From CAWDZK01 sp963807005 (lineage in GTDB: Bacteria > Actinomycetota > Actinomycetes > JACCUZ01): DNA of 64,000 nucleotides. The position numbers and the translations under genes are program-made. The stretch is from NCBI GenBank assembly GCA_963807005.1, contig CAWDZK010000002.1:118874-182873 (forward strand), written 5' to 3'. This document shows positions 16,828 to 24,736 of this stretch, in pieces. Within the stretch, counting starts at the first letter, position 1; each line of letters begins with the position of its first letter. The notes under the pieces were generated by a model. That model had not been told where the DNA came from. It did not search any database and was given only the letters and a program-made list of their open reading frames with translations.

Positions 16828-18021
16828 GTGCGAGCACTGACCTGGCAGGGTCGGCGAGACGTCCGCGTCGACACGGTCCCCGACCCCAGCATCCAGCAGC
16901 CGACCGACGCCATCGTCCGGATCACCTCGACCGCGATCTGCGGATCCGACCTGCACCTCTACGAGGTGCTCGGTCCCTACCTGGAAGCGGGGGACATCCT
17001 CGGTCACGAGCCGATGGGGGTGGTGGAGGAGGTCGGGCCCAAGGTGACCGGCATCAAGCCCGGCGACCGGGTCGTCATCCCGTTCAACATCTCCTGCGGA
17101 TCGTGCTGGATGTGCTCGCGTGGGCTGTTCGCGCAGTGCGAGACCACCCAGGTCCGCGAGCACGGGAAGGGCGCGTCGTTGTTCGGCTACACCTCGCTGT
17201 ACGGCTCGGTGCCTGGAGGCCAGGCCGAGTACCTGAGGGTGCCGCAGGCCCACTTCGGGCCGATCAAGGTGCCGGAAGGGACTCCGGACGAGCAGTTCCT
17301 CTTCCTCTCCGACGTCCTGCCCACGGCCTGGCAGGCGGTGCGGTACGCGGACGTCCCGGCTGGCGGGACCCTGGCAGTCCTCGGGCTCGGCCCGATCGGG
17401 CAGATGGCCACCAGGATCGGCCGGTATCTCGGGGCGGAGCGGGTCATCGGTGTCGACTCGGTCGACGCGCGACTGCAGATGGCTGCCCGGCACGGCGTCG
17501 AGACCCTGGACATGCGCGACGTCGACGACGTCGCCAAGGCACTGATCGAGCGGACCAGCGGCCGGGGACCCGATGCGGTGATCGAGGCCGTCGGCATGGA
17601 GGCGCACGGCTCGGCGACCGGCACCGCGGCCAGGATCGCGCAGTCTGCGGTCGGCCTGCTCCCGGACCGGATGGCTCGGTCCCTCACCGACAAGGTCGCG
17701 GTGGACCGGATGGACGCGCTCTACGCCGCGCTCAAGGGGGTGCGCCGCGGCGGGACCGTGTCGGTGTCGGGCGTCTACGGCGGCGAGGTCGACCCGATGC
17801 CGATGATGGAGATGTTCGACCGTGGAATCCAGCTCCGGATGGGCCAGGCGCACGTCAAGCGCTGGGTAGACGACATCCTCCCGCTCGTCTCGGACGACGC
17901 CGACCCCTTGGGTGTCCTCGACCTCACCACCCACCGGGTGCCGCTCGAGGACGCACCGCACATGTACGAGGTGTTCCAGCAGAAGCAGGACGACTGCATC
18001 AAGGTCGTCCTCGCGCCGTGA
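16828..18021 (+). CDS. Zinc-dependent alcohol dehydrogenase (glutathione-independent FDH-like)
   Basis: A 397-aa medium-chain dehydrogenase. The catalytic zinc site is ICGSDLHLYE (Cys near residue 38) and GHEPMGVVEEVG (His-Glu near residue 60). The structural zinc loop is NISCGSCWMCSRGLFAQC with four cysteines. The Rossmann motif is LAVLGLGPIGQMATRIGRYL near residue 180. The long insertion and the QQKQDDCIKVVL ending resemble formaldehyde-dehydrogenase/FDH-like members. It is translationally coupled to the following SDR gene through a GTGA overlap, so the two may act in sequence on one substrate. A GAGGAG ribosome-binding site precedes the GTG. Confidence 0.87.
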   Translation: MRALTWQGRRDVRVDTVPDPSIQQPTDAIVRITSTAICGSDLHLYEVLGPYLEAGDILGHEPMGVVEEVGPKVTGIKPGDRVVIPFNISCGSCWMCSRGLFAQCETTQVREHGKGASLFGYTSLYGSVPGGQAEYLRVPQAHFGPIKVPEGTPDEQFLFLSDVLPTAWQAVRYADVPAGGTLAVLGLGPIGQMATRIGRYLGAERVIGVDSVDARLQMAARHGVETLDMRDVDDVAKALIERTSGRGPDAVIEAVGMEAHGSATGTAARIAQSAVGLLPDRMARSLTDKVAVDRMDALYAALKGVRRGGTVSVSGVYGGEVDPMPMMEMFDRGIQLRMGQAHVKRWVDDILPLVSDDADPLGVLDLTTHRVPLEDAPHMYEVFQQKQDDCIKVVLAP

Positions 18022-19058
18022 CGGGTGCCGAGCCGCGCACGCTGGTCGTGACCGGCGCTTCCAGCGGCATCGGCCGGGCGACCGCCCTCGCGCTGGCCGA
18101 CCGGGGCGAGAGGCTGGTCCTGTCGTCCCGGTCCGCGACCTCCTTGGAGGCGGCTGCGGTCGACTGCCGGGCCCGCGGCGCCGAGGTGGTCGCGGTGGTT
18201 GGGGACGTGTGTGACGAGGCCGACGTGGAGCGAGTGCGCGCAGCCGCCGTCGCGCGGTTCGGTGGGGTCGACGGATGGGTGCACACGGCCGCTGTCGTCG
18301 CCTACGGCCGGTTCGAGGACGTCCCGGCCGAGACCTTCCGCCGGGTCCTGGACACCAACGTGCACGGCTCGGTCCACGTCGCCCGGGTGGCGCTGCGCCA
18401 GTTCCGCGGGCAGGGTCACGGCACCCTGGTGCTGACCGGGTCGCTCCTCGGTGAGATCGCGACGCCGTACATGAGCAGCTACGTGACCTCGAAGTGGGCC
18501 GTGCGCGGGCTGGCCCGGGTGCTGTCCGTCGAGGCCCGGCAGACCCCGGACGTGCACGTGTGCGTCGTCTCCCCCGGTGGCGTGGACACCCCGATCTACC
18601 TGCAGGCCGCCAACTACGCCGGCCAGGTGGGCCGGCCGCCGCCGCCGGTTGACCCGCCGGAGAAGGTGGCCCGCGCGATCATCCGGTCCCTGTCCGACCA
18701 TCGGGCCCGCCGGTCCGTCGGCCCGGTCAATGTGATCGCGCGCGCCGGGTTCACGCTGCTGCCACCCGTCTTCGACGCATTGGTCGTCCCGCTCATGCGC
18801 GCCGGCGGGCTGTCCCGCGAACCGGTAGCACCCCATCACGGCAACGTCTTCACCGCTTCACCCGGCGGCGAGGCCGTGCACGGTCGCTGGGGACGGCACT
18901 GGCTGCGCGCTGTGGGCGGTGGTGCTCTGGCCGTCGGTGCCGCCGCGGCCGTGGAGATACGGCGACGGACGTTCCCGGCACCGGCTGACGATGTGGACAC
19001 CGGACGCAGGAGCCATGAGGACCTGCAACGTCCTCAAGCTCAGCAGCACGGCAGTTGA
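18018..19058 (+). CDS. SDR family oxidoreductase with C-terminal extension
   Basis: A 346-aa short-chain dehydrogenase. The cofactor motif is TGASSGIG, with SSRS after beta-2 (NADP-type), DTNVHGSVHVARVAL in the middle, and the catalytic Ser-Tyr-Lys as LTGSLLGEIATPYMSSYVTS followed by KW. The first 250 residues are the enzyme; the last 90 are unusual, with a hydrophobic stretch (WLRAVGGGALAVGAAAAVEI) that may be a membrane anchor. The GTG start overlaps the stop of the alcohol dehydrogenase gene, so the pair is an operon. Confidence 0.84.
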   Translation: MTGAEPRTLVVTGASSGIGRATALALADRGERLVLSSRSATSLEAAAVDCRARGAEVVAVVGDVCDEADVERVRAAAVARFGGVDGWVHTAAVVAYGRFEDVPAETFRRVLDTNVHGSVHVARVALRQFRGQGHGTLVLTGSLLGEIATPYMSSYVTSKWAVRGLARVLSVEARQTPDVHVCVVSPGGVDTPIYLQAANYAGQVGRPPPPVDPPEKVARAIIRSLSDHRARRSVGPVNVIARAGFTLLPPVFDALVVPLMRAGGLSREPVAPHHGNVFTASPGGEAVHGRWGRHWLRAVGGGALAVGAAAAVEIRRRTFPAPADDVDTGRRSHEDLQRPQAQQHGS

Positions 19059-19087
19059 AAACACCGTTCGAGACAAGGAGACCCACC

Positions 19088-19312
19088 ATGCCGTCGTCGA
19101 GCATCAAGAACGAGAAGCAGTACGAGGCACTGAAGAACAAGGGGATGACCAAGGAGCGCGCGGCTCGCATCTCCAACGCACCGGACTCGTCCAAGCACGG
19201 CGGAGAGCAGTCCGGCAAGGGCAGCGACCCGCACCAGGGTGGCAGCTCGGCGCAGAAGAAGGAGGCGGGCCGCAAGGGCGGCCGGGCGACCGCCCGCAAG
19301 AACAAGGGCTGA
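19088..19312 (+). CDS. Small KGG-rich protein (DUF7218-like)
   Basis: A 74-aa, highly charged protein. It has the conserved N-terminal MPSSSIKNEKQYEALKNKGM, then SKHGGEQSGKGSDPHQGGSS and a basic tail RKGGRATARKNKG. It resembles small actinobacterial proteins often annotated DUF7218 and the stress-type KGG proteins (Em/GsiB-like). The function is unknown; its glycine/lysine composition suggests a disordered hydrophilin or nucleic-acid-associated protein. The ATG at 19088 has a good AAGGAG ribosome-binding site, better than the ATG 33 nt upstream. Confidence 0.8.
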   Translation: MPSSSIKNEKQYEALKNKGMTKERAARISNAPDSSKHGGEQSGKGSDPHQGGSSAQKKEAGRKGGRATARKNKG

Positions 19313-19410
19313 CTCCCGCCGGCGACAGGCTGCGCGGACCGGCGGGATGCGCTAGAACAGGGACCAGCGCCGGGCGCCCGGACCCGTGCCGGCCACACCG
19401 AGAAGGTCCC

Positions 19411-21156
19411 GTGAGCCATCCCACCGCGCCGGCCGGATCGCCCGCCGCGCCCGCAGACCCGGCGCTCCTGTGGGCGGCGTTCCAGCAGTTCCCCACCGGG
19501 CTGCTGCTGTTCGACACCGATCTGCGCTACCTGCTGGTCAACGACCAGATGGCCGCCATGGCCAACACGCCGGTGGAGACCATGCTCGGGCGCTCGGTGC
19601 ACGAGATGTTCCCGGACTACAGCGACCTGACCGTCCGGGTCGAGGAGGTTCTGGCGACCGGCGAGCCGCTGCTCGGCCACGACGTCACCGGCCGGGTCCC
19701 GGGCGAGGACGTCGAGCACGTCTGGACGCTGTCGGCCTACCGGCTCGTCGGGCCGGACGGCGCGGTGCTCGGGGTGGCCCTGAGCTCGGTGGAGGTCACG
19801 GCTACCCGCGCGCTGGAGCGCGAGCGGGCGGCGATGGGACGCCGGCTCGAGCTGCTCGCCGGAGCCGGCGAGCTGCTCTCCGGTGGCCTCGACTCCCGCG
19901 CGACGGTCGCAAAGGTTCTCGATCTCCTCGTGCCCGGGATCGCGACCTGGGCCGCCGTGCACCTGGTCGACCCGGCGGGCGGAGCGATCGTTCTCGCCGG
20001 GGCCCGCCATCGCGACAACGCCGAGCAGCGGCTGCTCGACCAGGTGCTCGGCGGGTTCGAGGTCACGACCAGCCAACCCGTCGGTGCCGGTCACGTCATC
20101 GCCACCGGCGAGGCCGACGAGCTGCCGCACGTGGACGACAGCATGCTGGTCCAGCTGGCTGACGGCTCTCCGGACTCGCTGTCCGGCCTGAGGTCGCTCC
20201 AGGTCGCGCGCGGTGTGTGCGTCCCGTTGGCCGCGCGAGGGACCACGTTCGGGGCCTTGAGCCTGTCGCTGCCGGCAGCGACAGGCGGCCCGGACACCAC
20301 GGACCTGGCTCGGAACGCGAGCCTCGGCGACCTCCGGTCACTTGTCGACGACGTGGCTGCCCGGGCGTCGCTCGCCCTCGACAACGCGCGGCTGTACTCG
20401 CGCCAGCGGGAGGTGGCGGTGACGCTGCAGCGGTCCCTCCTCCCGCGGCACCTGCCGGACGTCCCCGGGATCGAGCTGGCGCCCCTCTACCTGCCCGGAG
20501 CGGGCGGCACCGAGGTCGGCGGCGACTTCTACGAGGCCGTCCTGCGCGACGACGGGCTGCTGTTCCTTGCCATCGGCGACGTGATGGGCCACGGAGTCCG
20601 GGCCGCCGCCATCATGGGCCAGGTCCGGACGGCGCTGCGGGCCTACGCGCTGGAGGGGCACGGTCCGGTCGGGGTGCTGGGGGGATTGAACGTGACCGTC
20701 GCGGCGCTGGAGGAGTCCGCCATCGTGACCTGCCTCGTGGCCATGCTCGACGTGTCGTCCGGGGTGCTGCAGCTGGCCGCCGCCGGGCACCCTCCGCCCG
20801 CCATCGTCACCCCCGACAGCGACTGCCGGCTGCTGCCGCTGGACCCCGGCCCGCCACTCGGGGTGCCCGACGCGGCATACGCACCGACCGAGGGGCTGCT
20901 GCCTCCCGGCGGAACCCTGGTGATGTTCACCGACGGCCTGGTCGAGGCGCGCGACCAGCCGGTCGGCGACGGGCTGGCGACGCTGTGCCGGGTCCTGACC
21001 GATGCCATGGCCTCCGACCTGTCCCCCGCGGAGGTGGCCGGCCGGGCGGTGAGCGACATGGGCCGGGTCGACGAGCTCGGCCGGACCGATGCCACCGCGG
21101 ACGACGTCGCGATCCTGGTGGTCCGGCGGGCGGTCGGATCCGGCTCCCCCTCCTGA
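19411..21156 (+). CDS. PAS-GAF-PP2C (SpoIIE-type) serine phosphatase
   Basis: A 581-aa cytoplasmic signalling protein. Residues about 20-130 form a PAS fold (FQQFPTGLLLFDTDLRYLLV, AYRLVGPDGAVLGVALSSVE). Residues about 150-325 form a GAF domain. From about 340 the SpoIIE/RsbU phosphatase follows: LQRSLLPRHLPDVPGIELAP, GGTEVGGDFYEAVLRDDGLL, FLAIGDVMGHGVRAAAIMGQ, AAAGHPPPAIV, LVMFTDGLVEARD and a final DATADDVAILVV. All metal-binding Asp positions are present (GGDFYE, GDVMGHG, TDG, DD), so it should be an active PP2C-type phosphatase of STAS-domain antagonists. No STAS gene is adjacent; partners may be the STAS proteins elsewhere in the window. Confidence 0.9.
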   Translation: MSHPTAPAGSPAAPADPALLWAAFQQFPTGLLLFDTDLRYLLVNDQMAAMANTPVETMLGRSVHEMFPDYSDLTVRVEEVLATGEPLLGHDVTGRVPGEDVEHVWTLSAYRLVGPDGAVLGVALSSVEVTATRALERERAAMGRRLELLAGAGELLSGGLDSRATVAKVLDLLVPGIATWAAVHLVDPAGGAIVLAGARHRDNAEQRLLDQVLGGFEVTTSQPVGAGHVIATGEADELPHVDDSMLVQLADGSPDSLSGLRSLQVARGVCVPLAARGTTFGALSLSLPAATGGPDTTDLARNASLGDLRSLVDDVAARASLALDNARLYSRQREVAVTLQRSLLPRHLPDVPGIELAPLYLPGAGGTEVGGDFYEAVLRDDGLLFLAIGDVMGHGVRAAAIMGQVRTALRAYALEGHGPVGVLGGLNVTVAALEESAIVTCLVAMLDVSSGVLQLAAAGHPPPAIVTPDSDCRLLPLDPGPPLGVPDAAYAPTEGLLPPGGTLVMFTDGLVEARDQPVGDGLATLCRVLTDAMASDLSPAEVAGRAVSDMGRVDELGRTDATADDVAILVVRRAVGSGSPS

Positions 21157-21173
21157 CCTGCACGACTACCCGG

Positions 21174-21818
21174 CTACCTCGCGGGCGCCGGACCGGCAGG
21201 TCCCCACCCCGGCGACCGGCCGAGCAGCGCCACGAGCCGGTCACCGGCCGGGGCCGCCGTCGCCACTGGAACCGGCGGCCCGAACCGGTGCGGCCGGTCG
21301 TCGTCGTCCACGAGGAGGGCGCACACCTGGAGCAGCTCGACGGCGAGCGCCGCCGGGACCGGCCGGTCCGCCCCGCAGGCACGGCCGACGTCCCAGCCGT
21401 GCACCGTCACCTCCACCGCGCCGGCGGCTGCGACCACCTCGGTCCGGAGCGACCGGTCGGCGACGGTGACGGTGCCGGCCCGGCTCGGCCCCAGCCAGTC
21501 GCCGACCAGCCGGCAGGCCCGGTTCTTGAGGGCGCTGACCGGGTCGGTGCGAGGATCGCCGTAGTCGGCGTACACGGCACCGAGGCCAGTCTCGGGGTCG
21601 AGATCGAGGTGTCCGACCGCGATCGCCTCGTGCAGCGCCAGCAGCGAGCGGTTCATGTGCAGCAGCAGCTGCTCGAGGTCCCACGCGATGCAGGGGGTGT
21701 CCCGGGTCATCGCCTCCGGGGTGACGAGCAGCAGGCCGCCGAGGGTGAAGCCGAGTGAACGCTCCAGCAGTGCGCCCCCCCTGGTGAGCACCGGCGGCAG
21801 ACCGTTGGGCGTCGTCAT
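21174..21818 (-). CDS. Maleylpyruvate isomerase-family, mycothiol-dependent-type protein
   Basis: A 214-aa protein of the TIGR03086/MDMPI_N group, a DinB-like four-helix bundle. Conserved parts are TPCIAWDLEQLLLHMNRSLL (the D-L-x-x-L-x-x-H pattern supplying a metal-binding His), followed by AVEVTVHGWDVGRACG, a V-H-x-W-D motif with the second metal ligands. Relatives use mycothiol, which fits an actinobacterial host. The reaction here is unknown. It is divergent from the aldo/keto reductase across a 207-bp region in which I see no clear operator. Confidence 0.82.
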   Translation of the reverse strand: MTTPNGLPPVLTRGGALLERSLGFTLGGLLLVTPEAMTRDTPCIAWDLEQLLLHMNRSLLALHEAIAVGHLDLDPETGLGAVYADYGDPRTDPVSALKNRACRLVGDWLGPSRAGTVTVADRSLRTEVVAAAGAVEVTVHGWDVGRACGADRPVPAALAVELLQVCALLVDDDDRPHRFGPPVPVATAAPAGDRLVALLGRSPGWGPAGPAPAR

Positions 21819-22025
21819 GCCCTCGCCGGCCGACTCGGTCGCCCCTGGGTCATCCGGCCTCCTGGTCCACGCCCGTTTCCCCGGTTGACCCCGCCACCGG
21901 CGTGGACTCATCGGTCCGGTCGGTGCGGCGCCGGAGTGCTGCCGGCGGCATGGGTCCGTACAGACCGGGCAGGAGCAGACTCGGACCGGTTCCGCAGACA
22001 CCACCGAGACGAAGGACGGCAGCTC

Positions 22026-22874
22026 GTGACTTCTGTGCCACAGATCACACTGAACGACGGCGTGCAGATCCCCCAGCTGGGGTTCGGCGTGTTCCAGGTG
22101 CCCCCGGCCGAGACCGAGAAGGCCGTCACCCATGCCCTCGAGGTCGGCTACCGGCACATCGACACGGCCGAGATGTACGGGAACGAGGAGGGCGTCGGTC
22201 GGGCGATCGCGGCGTCCGGGCTCGCCCGGGACGAGGTGTTCGTCACCAGCAAGCTGAACAACGGGTTCCACCGGCCCGACGACGCCCGCCGCGCGTTCGA
22301 CCGGACCCTGGCGGCGCTGGGCATGGACCACGTCGACCTGTTCCTGATCCACTGGCCGCTGCCGACGCTCTACGACGGCGACTACGTCTCGACGTGGAGG
22401 ACGATGGAGGAGTTCGCTGCCGGCGGGCGGGCGCGCTCGATCGGCGTCTCCAACTTCCAGGTCGCCCACCTCGAGCGGCTGGCTGCCGAGACGGGCACCG
22501 TTCCGTCGGTCAACCAGATCGAGGTGCACCCGTACTGGACCAACGACACGGTCCGGGCGTACGACGCCGAGCACGGCATCGCCACCGAGGCCTGGTCGCC
22601 GCTCGCGCAGGGCGCGGTCCTCGACGACGAGACGATCGTCAAGGTCGCGGAGCAGACCGGCCGCACACCGGCCCAGGTCACGCTCCGCTGGCACCTCCAG
22701 CGCGGGGACATCGTGTTCCCCAAGTCGGTCGACCCGGCCCGGATGGCCGAGAACCTCGCGCTGTTCGACTTCGCGCTCGACGACGCCGACATGCGGGCGA
22801 TCACCGGGCTGAACAAGGGCGAGGCCGGCCGCACCGGGCCCGACCCCGACGAGTTCGACTACCTGCCGGACTGA
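22026..22874 (+). CDS. Aldo/keto reductase (2,5-diketo-D-gluconate reductase-like)
   Basis: A 282-aa TIM-barrel NADPH reductase. Signature 1 is VGYRHIDTAEMYGNEEGVGR with catalytic Asp and Tyr. The catalytic Lys lies in VFVTSKLNN, His in FLIHWPLP, signature 2 is RSIGVSNFQVAHLERL, and the NADPH site is IVFPKSVDPARMAENLALFD. The closest relatives reduce small keto-sugars and aldehydes. The GTG at 22026 was taken as the start since the barrel begins right after it. Confidence 0.9.
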   Translation: MTSVPQITLNDGVQIPQLGFGVFQVPPAETEKAVTHALEVGYRHIDTAEMYGNEEGVGRAIAASGLARDEVFVTSKLNNGFHRPDDARRAFDRTLAALGMDHVDLFLIHWPLPTLYDGDYVSTWRTMEEFAAGGRARSIGVSNFQVAHLERLAAETGTVPSVNQIEVHPYWTNDTVRAYDAEHGIATEAWSPLAQGAVLDDETIVKVAEQTGRTPAQVTLRWHLQRGDIVFPKSVDPARMAENLALFDFALDDADMRAITGLNKGEAGRTGPDPDEFDYLPD

Positions 22875-22996
22875 CCTCCGCCCCACGCACAGAGCGTCCC
22901 GTGGTCCGCCGGCGCCGGTTCCCGACGCCGGGGGGCTGGAGCGATCGCGACGCAGGTTCGGCCACAGGCCGCTGACCTCCCGGTACTCGCCGGTGG

Positions 22997-23023
22997 CCAC
23001 TACTTGACGTACTCAAGTAGTGG
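22997..23023. promoter_or_regulatory. Perfect palindromic operator upstream of PadR gene
   Basis: The sequence has two 11-nt arms, CCACTACTTGA and TCAAGTAGTGG, separated by CGTAC. It overlaps the -35 element (TTGACG) of the PadR promoter, as expected for autorepression by a PadR dimer. No other equally good palindrome was found in the window. Confidence 0.85.
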
Positions 23024-23032
23024 GCCTAGTCT
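23004..23032 (+). promoter_or_regulatory. Promoter (TTGACG-17-TAGTCT), leaderless
   Basis: -35 TTGACG (23004-23009) and -10 TAGTCT (23027-23032) are separated by the ideal 17 nt. The GTG start of padR begins 7 nt after the -10 box, so the mRNA should be leaderless. Confidence 0.8.
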
Positions 23033-23038
23033 GCATCC

Positions 23039-23401
23039 GTGCCCGCCACCGCCACCCATGACCCCCAGCTGCTCAAGGGCGTCCTGTCCTTGCTGCTGCT
23101 GCAGCTGCTCGCCGAGCAGGAGTCCTACGGGTACGAGGTGGTCCAGCGACTGCACGCGATCGGCCTGACCGACGTGCTGGAGGGCACGGTCTACCCCGCC
23201 CTCGCCCGGCTCGAGCGCGAGCGGCGGGTCTCCTCCCGCCTGGTCGCCTCCAGCGCCGGCCCCGCCCGCAAGTACTACCGCCCCACCCCCGCCGGCTACG
23301 ACGCCCTGGCGGCTGGGGCGGCGAGCTGGTCCTCGCTGGCCGCCGTGGTGGCTGCCGTCCTGACCCGCCCGGTCCCCGCGACCCCGGCCGAAGGAGCCTG
23401 A
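23039..23401 (+). CDS. PadR family transcriptional regulator
   Basis: A 120-aa winged-helix repressor. The family pattern is LKGVLSLLLLQLLAEQESYG (helix 1-2), YEVVQRLHAIGLTDVLEGTV, then YPALARLERERRVSSRLV (recognition helix and wing) and SAGPARKYYRPTPAGYDALA. Short PadR-s2-like members of this kind usually repress their own operon, which typically encodes a membrane protein. The gene right behind it (1 nt gap) is such a membrane protein, and the palindrome over the promoter is the likely binding site. Confidence 0.92.
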   Translation: MPATATHDPQLLKGVLSLLLLQLLAEQESYGYEVVQRLHAIGLTDVLEGTVYPALARLERERRVSSRLVASSAGPARKYYRPTPAGYDALAAGAASWSSLAAVVAAVLTRPVPATPAEGA

Positions 23402-23402
23402 C

Positions 23403-23957
23403 ATGCCCCACCCCGTGAGCCTTCTCGACCGCCTGCGCATCGAGCGGGTTGTGTGGCTGCTCGACCAACGTCTCTACGACCTGCCCCGCAGGTCCCGCAT
23501 CGAGAAGCGCCGGGACGTGCGGGCCAACCTGCTCACCGCCGCGTCCGACGTGGGCACCGGGCCGGCGCTGCGGCAGCTCGGCGACAGCCGCGCGCTCGCG
23601 GTGGAGTACCTGTCGGCCGAGTTCGGTGACGGGCCACGGCACTCCTGGGTCGCGGCCGGGATCTTCGCCGGCACGGTGCCGTTCCTGCTGACCTACGTCC
23701 TGGGCGAGGCGGCGCTGGCTTTCGGGGCCGGGATCACCGCCGCGGACCCGCATGCCACCGGGTCGTACGACTGGGCGGGCATCGCCTACCTCCAGTCCGA
23801 GGTCACCTACACCTTCGCCGACGGCAGAGGCACCTCGGTCGGCGGCGCCTGGACCCCGCTCTGCTACCTGTTGTGGATCCTCGGCACCGTGCTGGCCGGA
23901 CGTCTGTGGCGGCTGCTCCCCCGGCCCGCCCGCAGGTCCGCGGCCGCGACCCCCTGA
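23403..23957 (+). CDS. Membrane protein partner of PadR (HAAS/DUF1700-like)
   Basis: A 184-aa protein. The N-terminal 85 residues are helical and soluble (LDRLRIERVVWLLDQRLYDL, then RRDVRANLLTAASDVGTGPA, LRQLGDSRALAVEYLSAEFG), resembling the HAAS signalling domain that usually follows padR genes. Two hydrophobic segments follow (FAGTVPFLLTYVLGEAALAF, and WTPLCYLLWILGTVLAGRLW). It starts 1 nt after the PadR stop, so the two form a one-input regulatory pair. The function of such pairs is mostly unknown; envelope stress or antibiotic response has been suggested for relatives. Confidence 0.78.
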   Translation: MPHPVSLLDRLRIERVVWLLDQRLYDLPRRSRIEKRRDVRANLLTAASDVGTGPALRQLGDSRALAVEYLSAEFGDGPRHSWVAAGIFAGTVPFLLTYVLGEAALAFGAGITAADPHATGSYDWAGIAYLQSEVTYTFADGRGTSVGGAWTPLCYLLWILGTVLAGRLWRLLPRPARRSAAATP

Positions 23958-24040
23958 TCGCGGCGTACTGATCGCGAGCCGCCCGCCGGACCACGACGAG
24001 GCCGGCAGGTCCGGCGCGGCCGTCGCGGCATGCCACCGGC

Positions 24041-24046
24041 TACGTT
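24041..24046 (+). promoter_or_regulatory. -10 box of the carotenoid operon
   Basis: TACGTT ends 7 nt before the GTG at 24054. This spacing favours the GTG as the true start of the first cyclase gene over the ATG at 24030. Confidence 0.45.
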
Positions 24047-24053
24047 CGTCGGT

Positions 24054-24374
24054 GTGTGGATCTACCTCGGCCTGCTCGCCGGCTGCCTGCTGGTGACGCT
24101 GCCGCTCGAGCTCGTCCTCGGCGCCCGGGTCTACCGGCAGCCGCGCCGGCTGGTGCTCACCTTGCTCCCGGTCGTGGTGGTCTTCTACGCCTGGGACACC
24201 GCCGCGATCAGCGCAGGTCACTGGACCTACGACCCGCGCCAGACCGTCGACGTCCTCCTGCCCGGCCGGCTCCCGGTCGAGGAGGCCTTGTTCTTCGTCG
24301 TCATCCCGATCTGCGCCCTGCTGACCTTGGAGGCGGTCCGGACCCTGACCGGCTGGCGGGTGGGTGACGAGTGA
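24054..24374 (+). CDS. crtYc: Lycopene cyclase subunit, CrtYc-type
   Basis: A 106-aa integral membrane protein with three predicted helices, one half of the heterodimeric actinobacterial lycopene cyclase. Family features are YAWDTAAISAGHWTYDPRQT (the W-D-x-x-A...W-x-Y-D pattern) and LLPGRLPVEEALFFVVIPIC with the conserved P-V-E-E and F-F residues. It partners with the next gene to cyclise the ends of lycopene. The ATG at 24030 would add 8 residues, but the leaderless -10 box supports GTG 24054. The stop lies 4 nt upstream of the GTG of the next gene's frame (spacing under 5 nt). Confidence 0.87.
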   Translation: MWIYLGLLAGCLLVTLPLELVLGARVYRQPRRLVLTLLPVVVVFYAWDTAAISAGHWTYDPRQTVDVLLPGRLPVEEALFFVVIPICALLTLEAVRTLTGWRVGDE

Positions 24375-24736
24375 GCTACACGGCTGCGGCGCTGCTGGGA
24401 GTCGCGGGTGCCCTGGCGCTCGACCTCGCAGTGTTGCGGACGCGGCTGGTCCGGCGCCGGGTGTTCTGGGCCGGCTACGCCATCATCGTGGTCTTCCAGC
24501 TCGCCATGAACGGCGTCCTCACCGGCCGGGAGGTCGTGCGCTACAGCAGCGGGGACATCCTCGGTCCGCGCATCGCCTGGGCGCCCGTGGAGGACCTGCT
24601 GTTCGGCTTCGCTCTCATCCTGCTGACCCAGTCGGTCTGGGTCTGGCTCGGCCGGGGCCGCCGCGGCTCGGCCACTGACGCGCAGCACGGCACGCTACGG
24701 TCCAGCAGTGGACCGGGGCGACGGACGGGGCGGTAG
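24371..24736 (+). CDS. crtYd: Lycopene cyclase subunit, CrtYd-type
   Basis: A 121-aa membrane protein with three helices and the repeat of the CrtYc-type motif: GILGPRIAWAPVEDLLFGFA-like sequence (P-V-E-D-L-x-F). Together with CrtYc it makes the heterodimeric cyclase; whether the product rings are beta or epsilon, or whether the substrate is a C50 carotenoid, cannot be read from the sequence. The GTG start overlaps the preceding stop by 4 nt. The last 25 residues are encoded in an overlap with the acyltransferase gene, and this tail is polar and basic. Confidence 0.85.
   Translation: MSYTAAALLGVAGALALDLAVLRTRLVRRRVFWAGYAIIVVFQLAMNGVLTGREVVRYSSGDILGPRIAWAPVEDLLFGFALILLTQSVWVWLGRGRRGSATDAQHGTLRSSSGPGRRTGR
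24696..24701 (+). promoter_or_regulatory. Internal -10 box before the acyltransferase gene
   Basis: TACGGT lies inside crtYd, 6 nt before the GTG at 24708. It may give a separate leaderless transcript for the three tailoring genes. Confidence 0.45.

Noticed and set aside
24030..24053. ATG at 24030 as start of crtYc
   Set aside because: No ribosome-binding site at usable distance, while TACGTT 7 nt before GTG 24054 fits the leaderless pattern. The choice is not certain.
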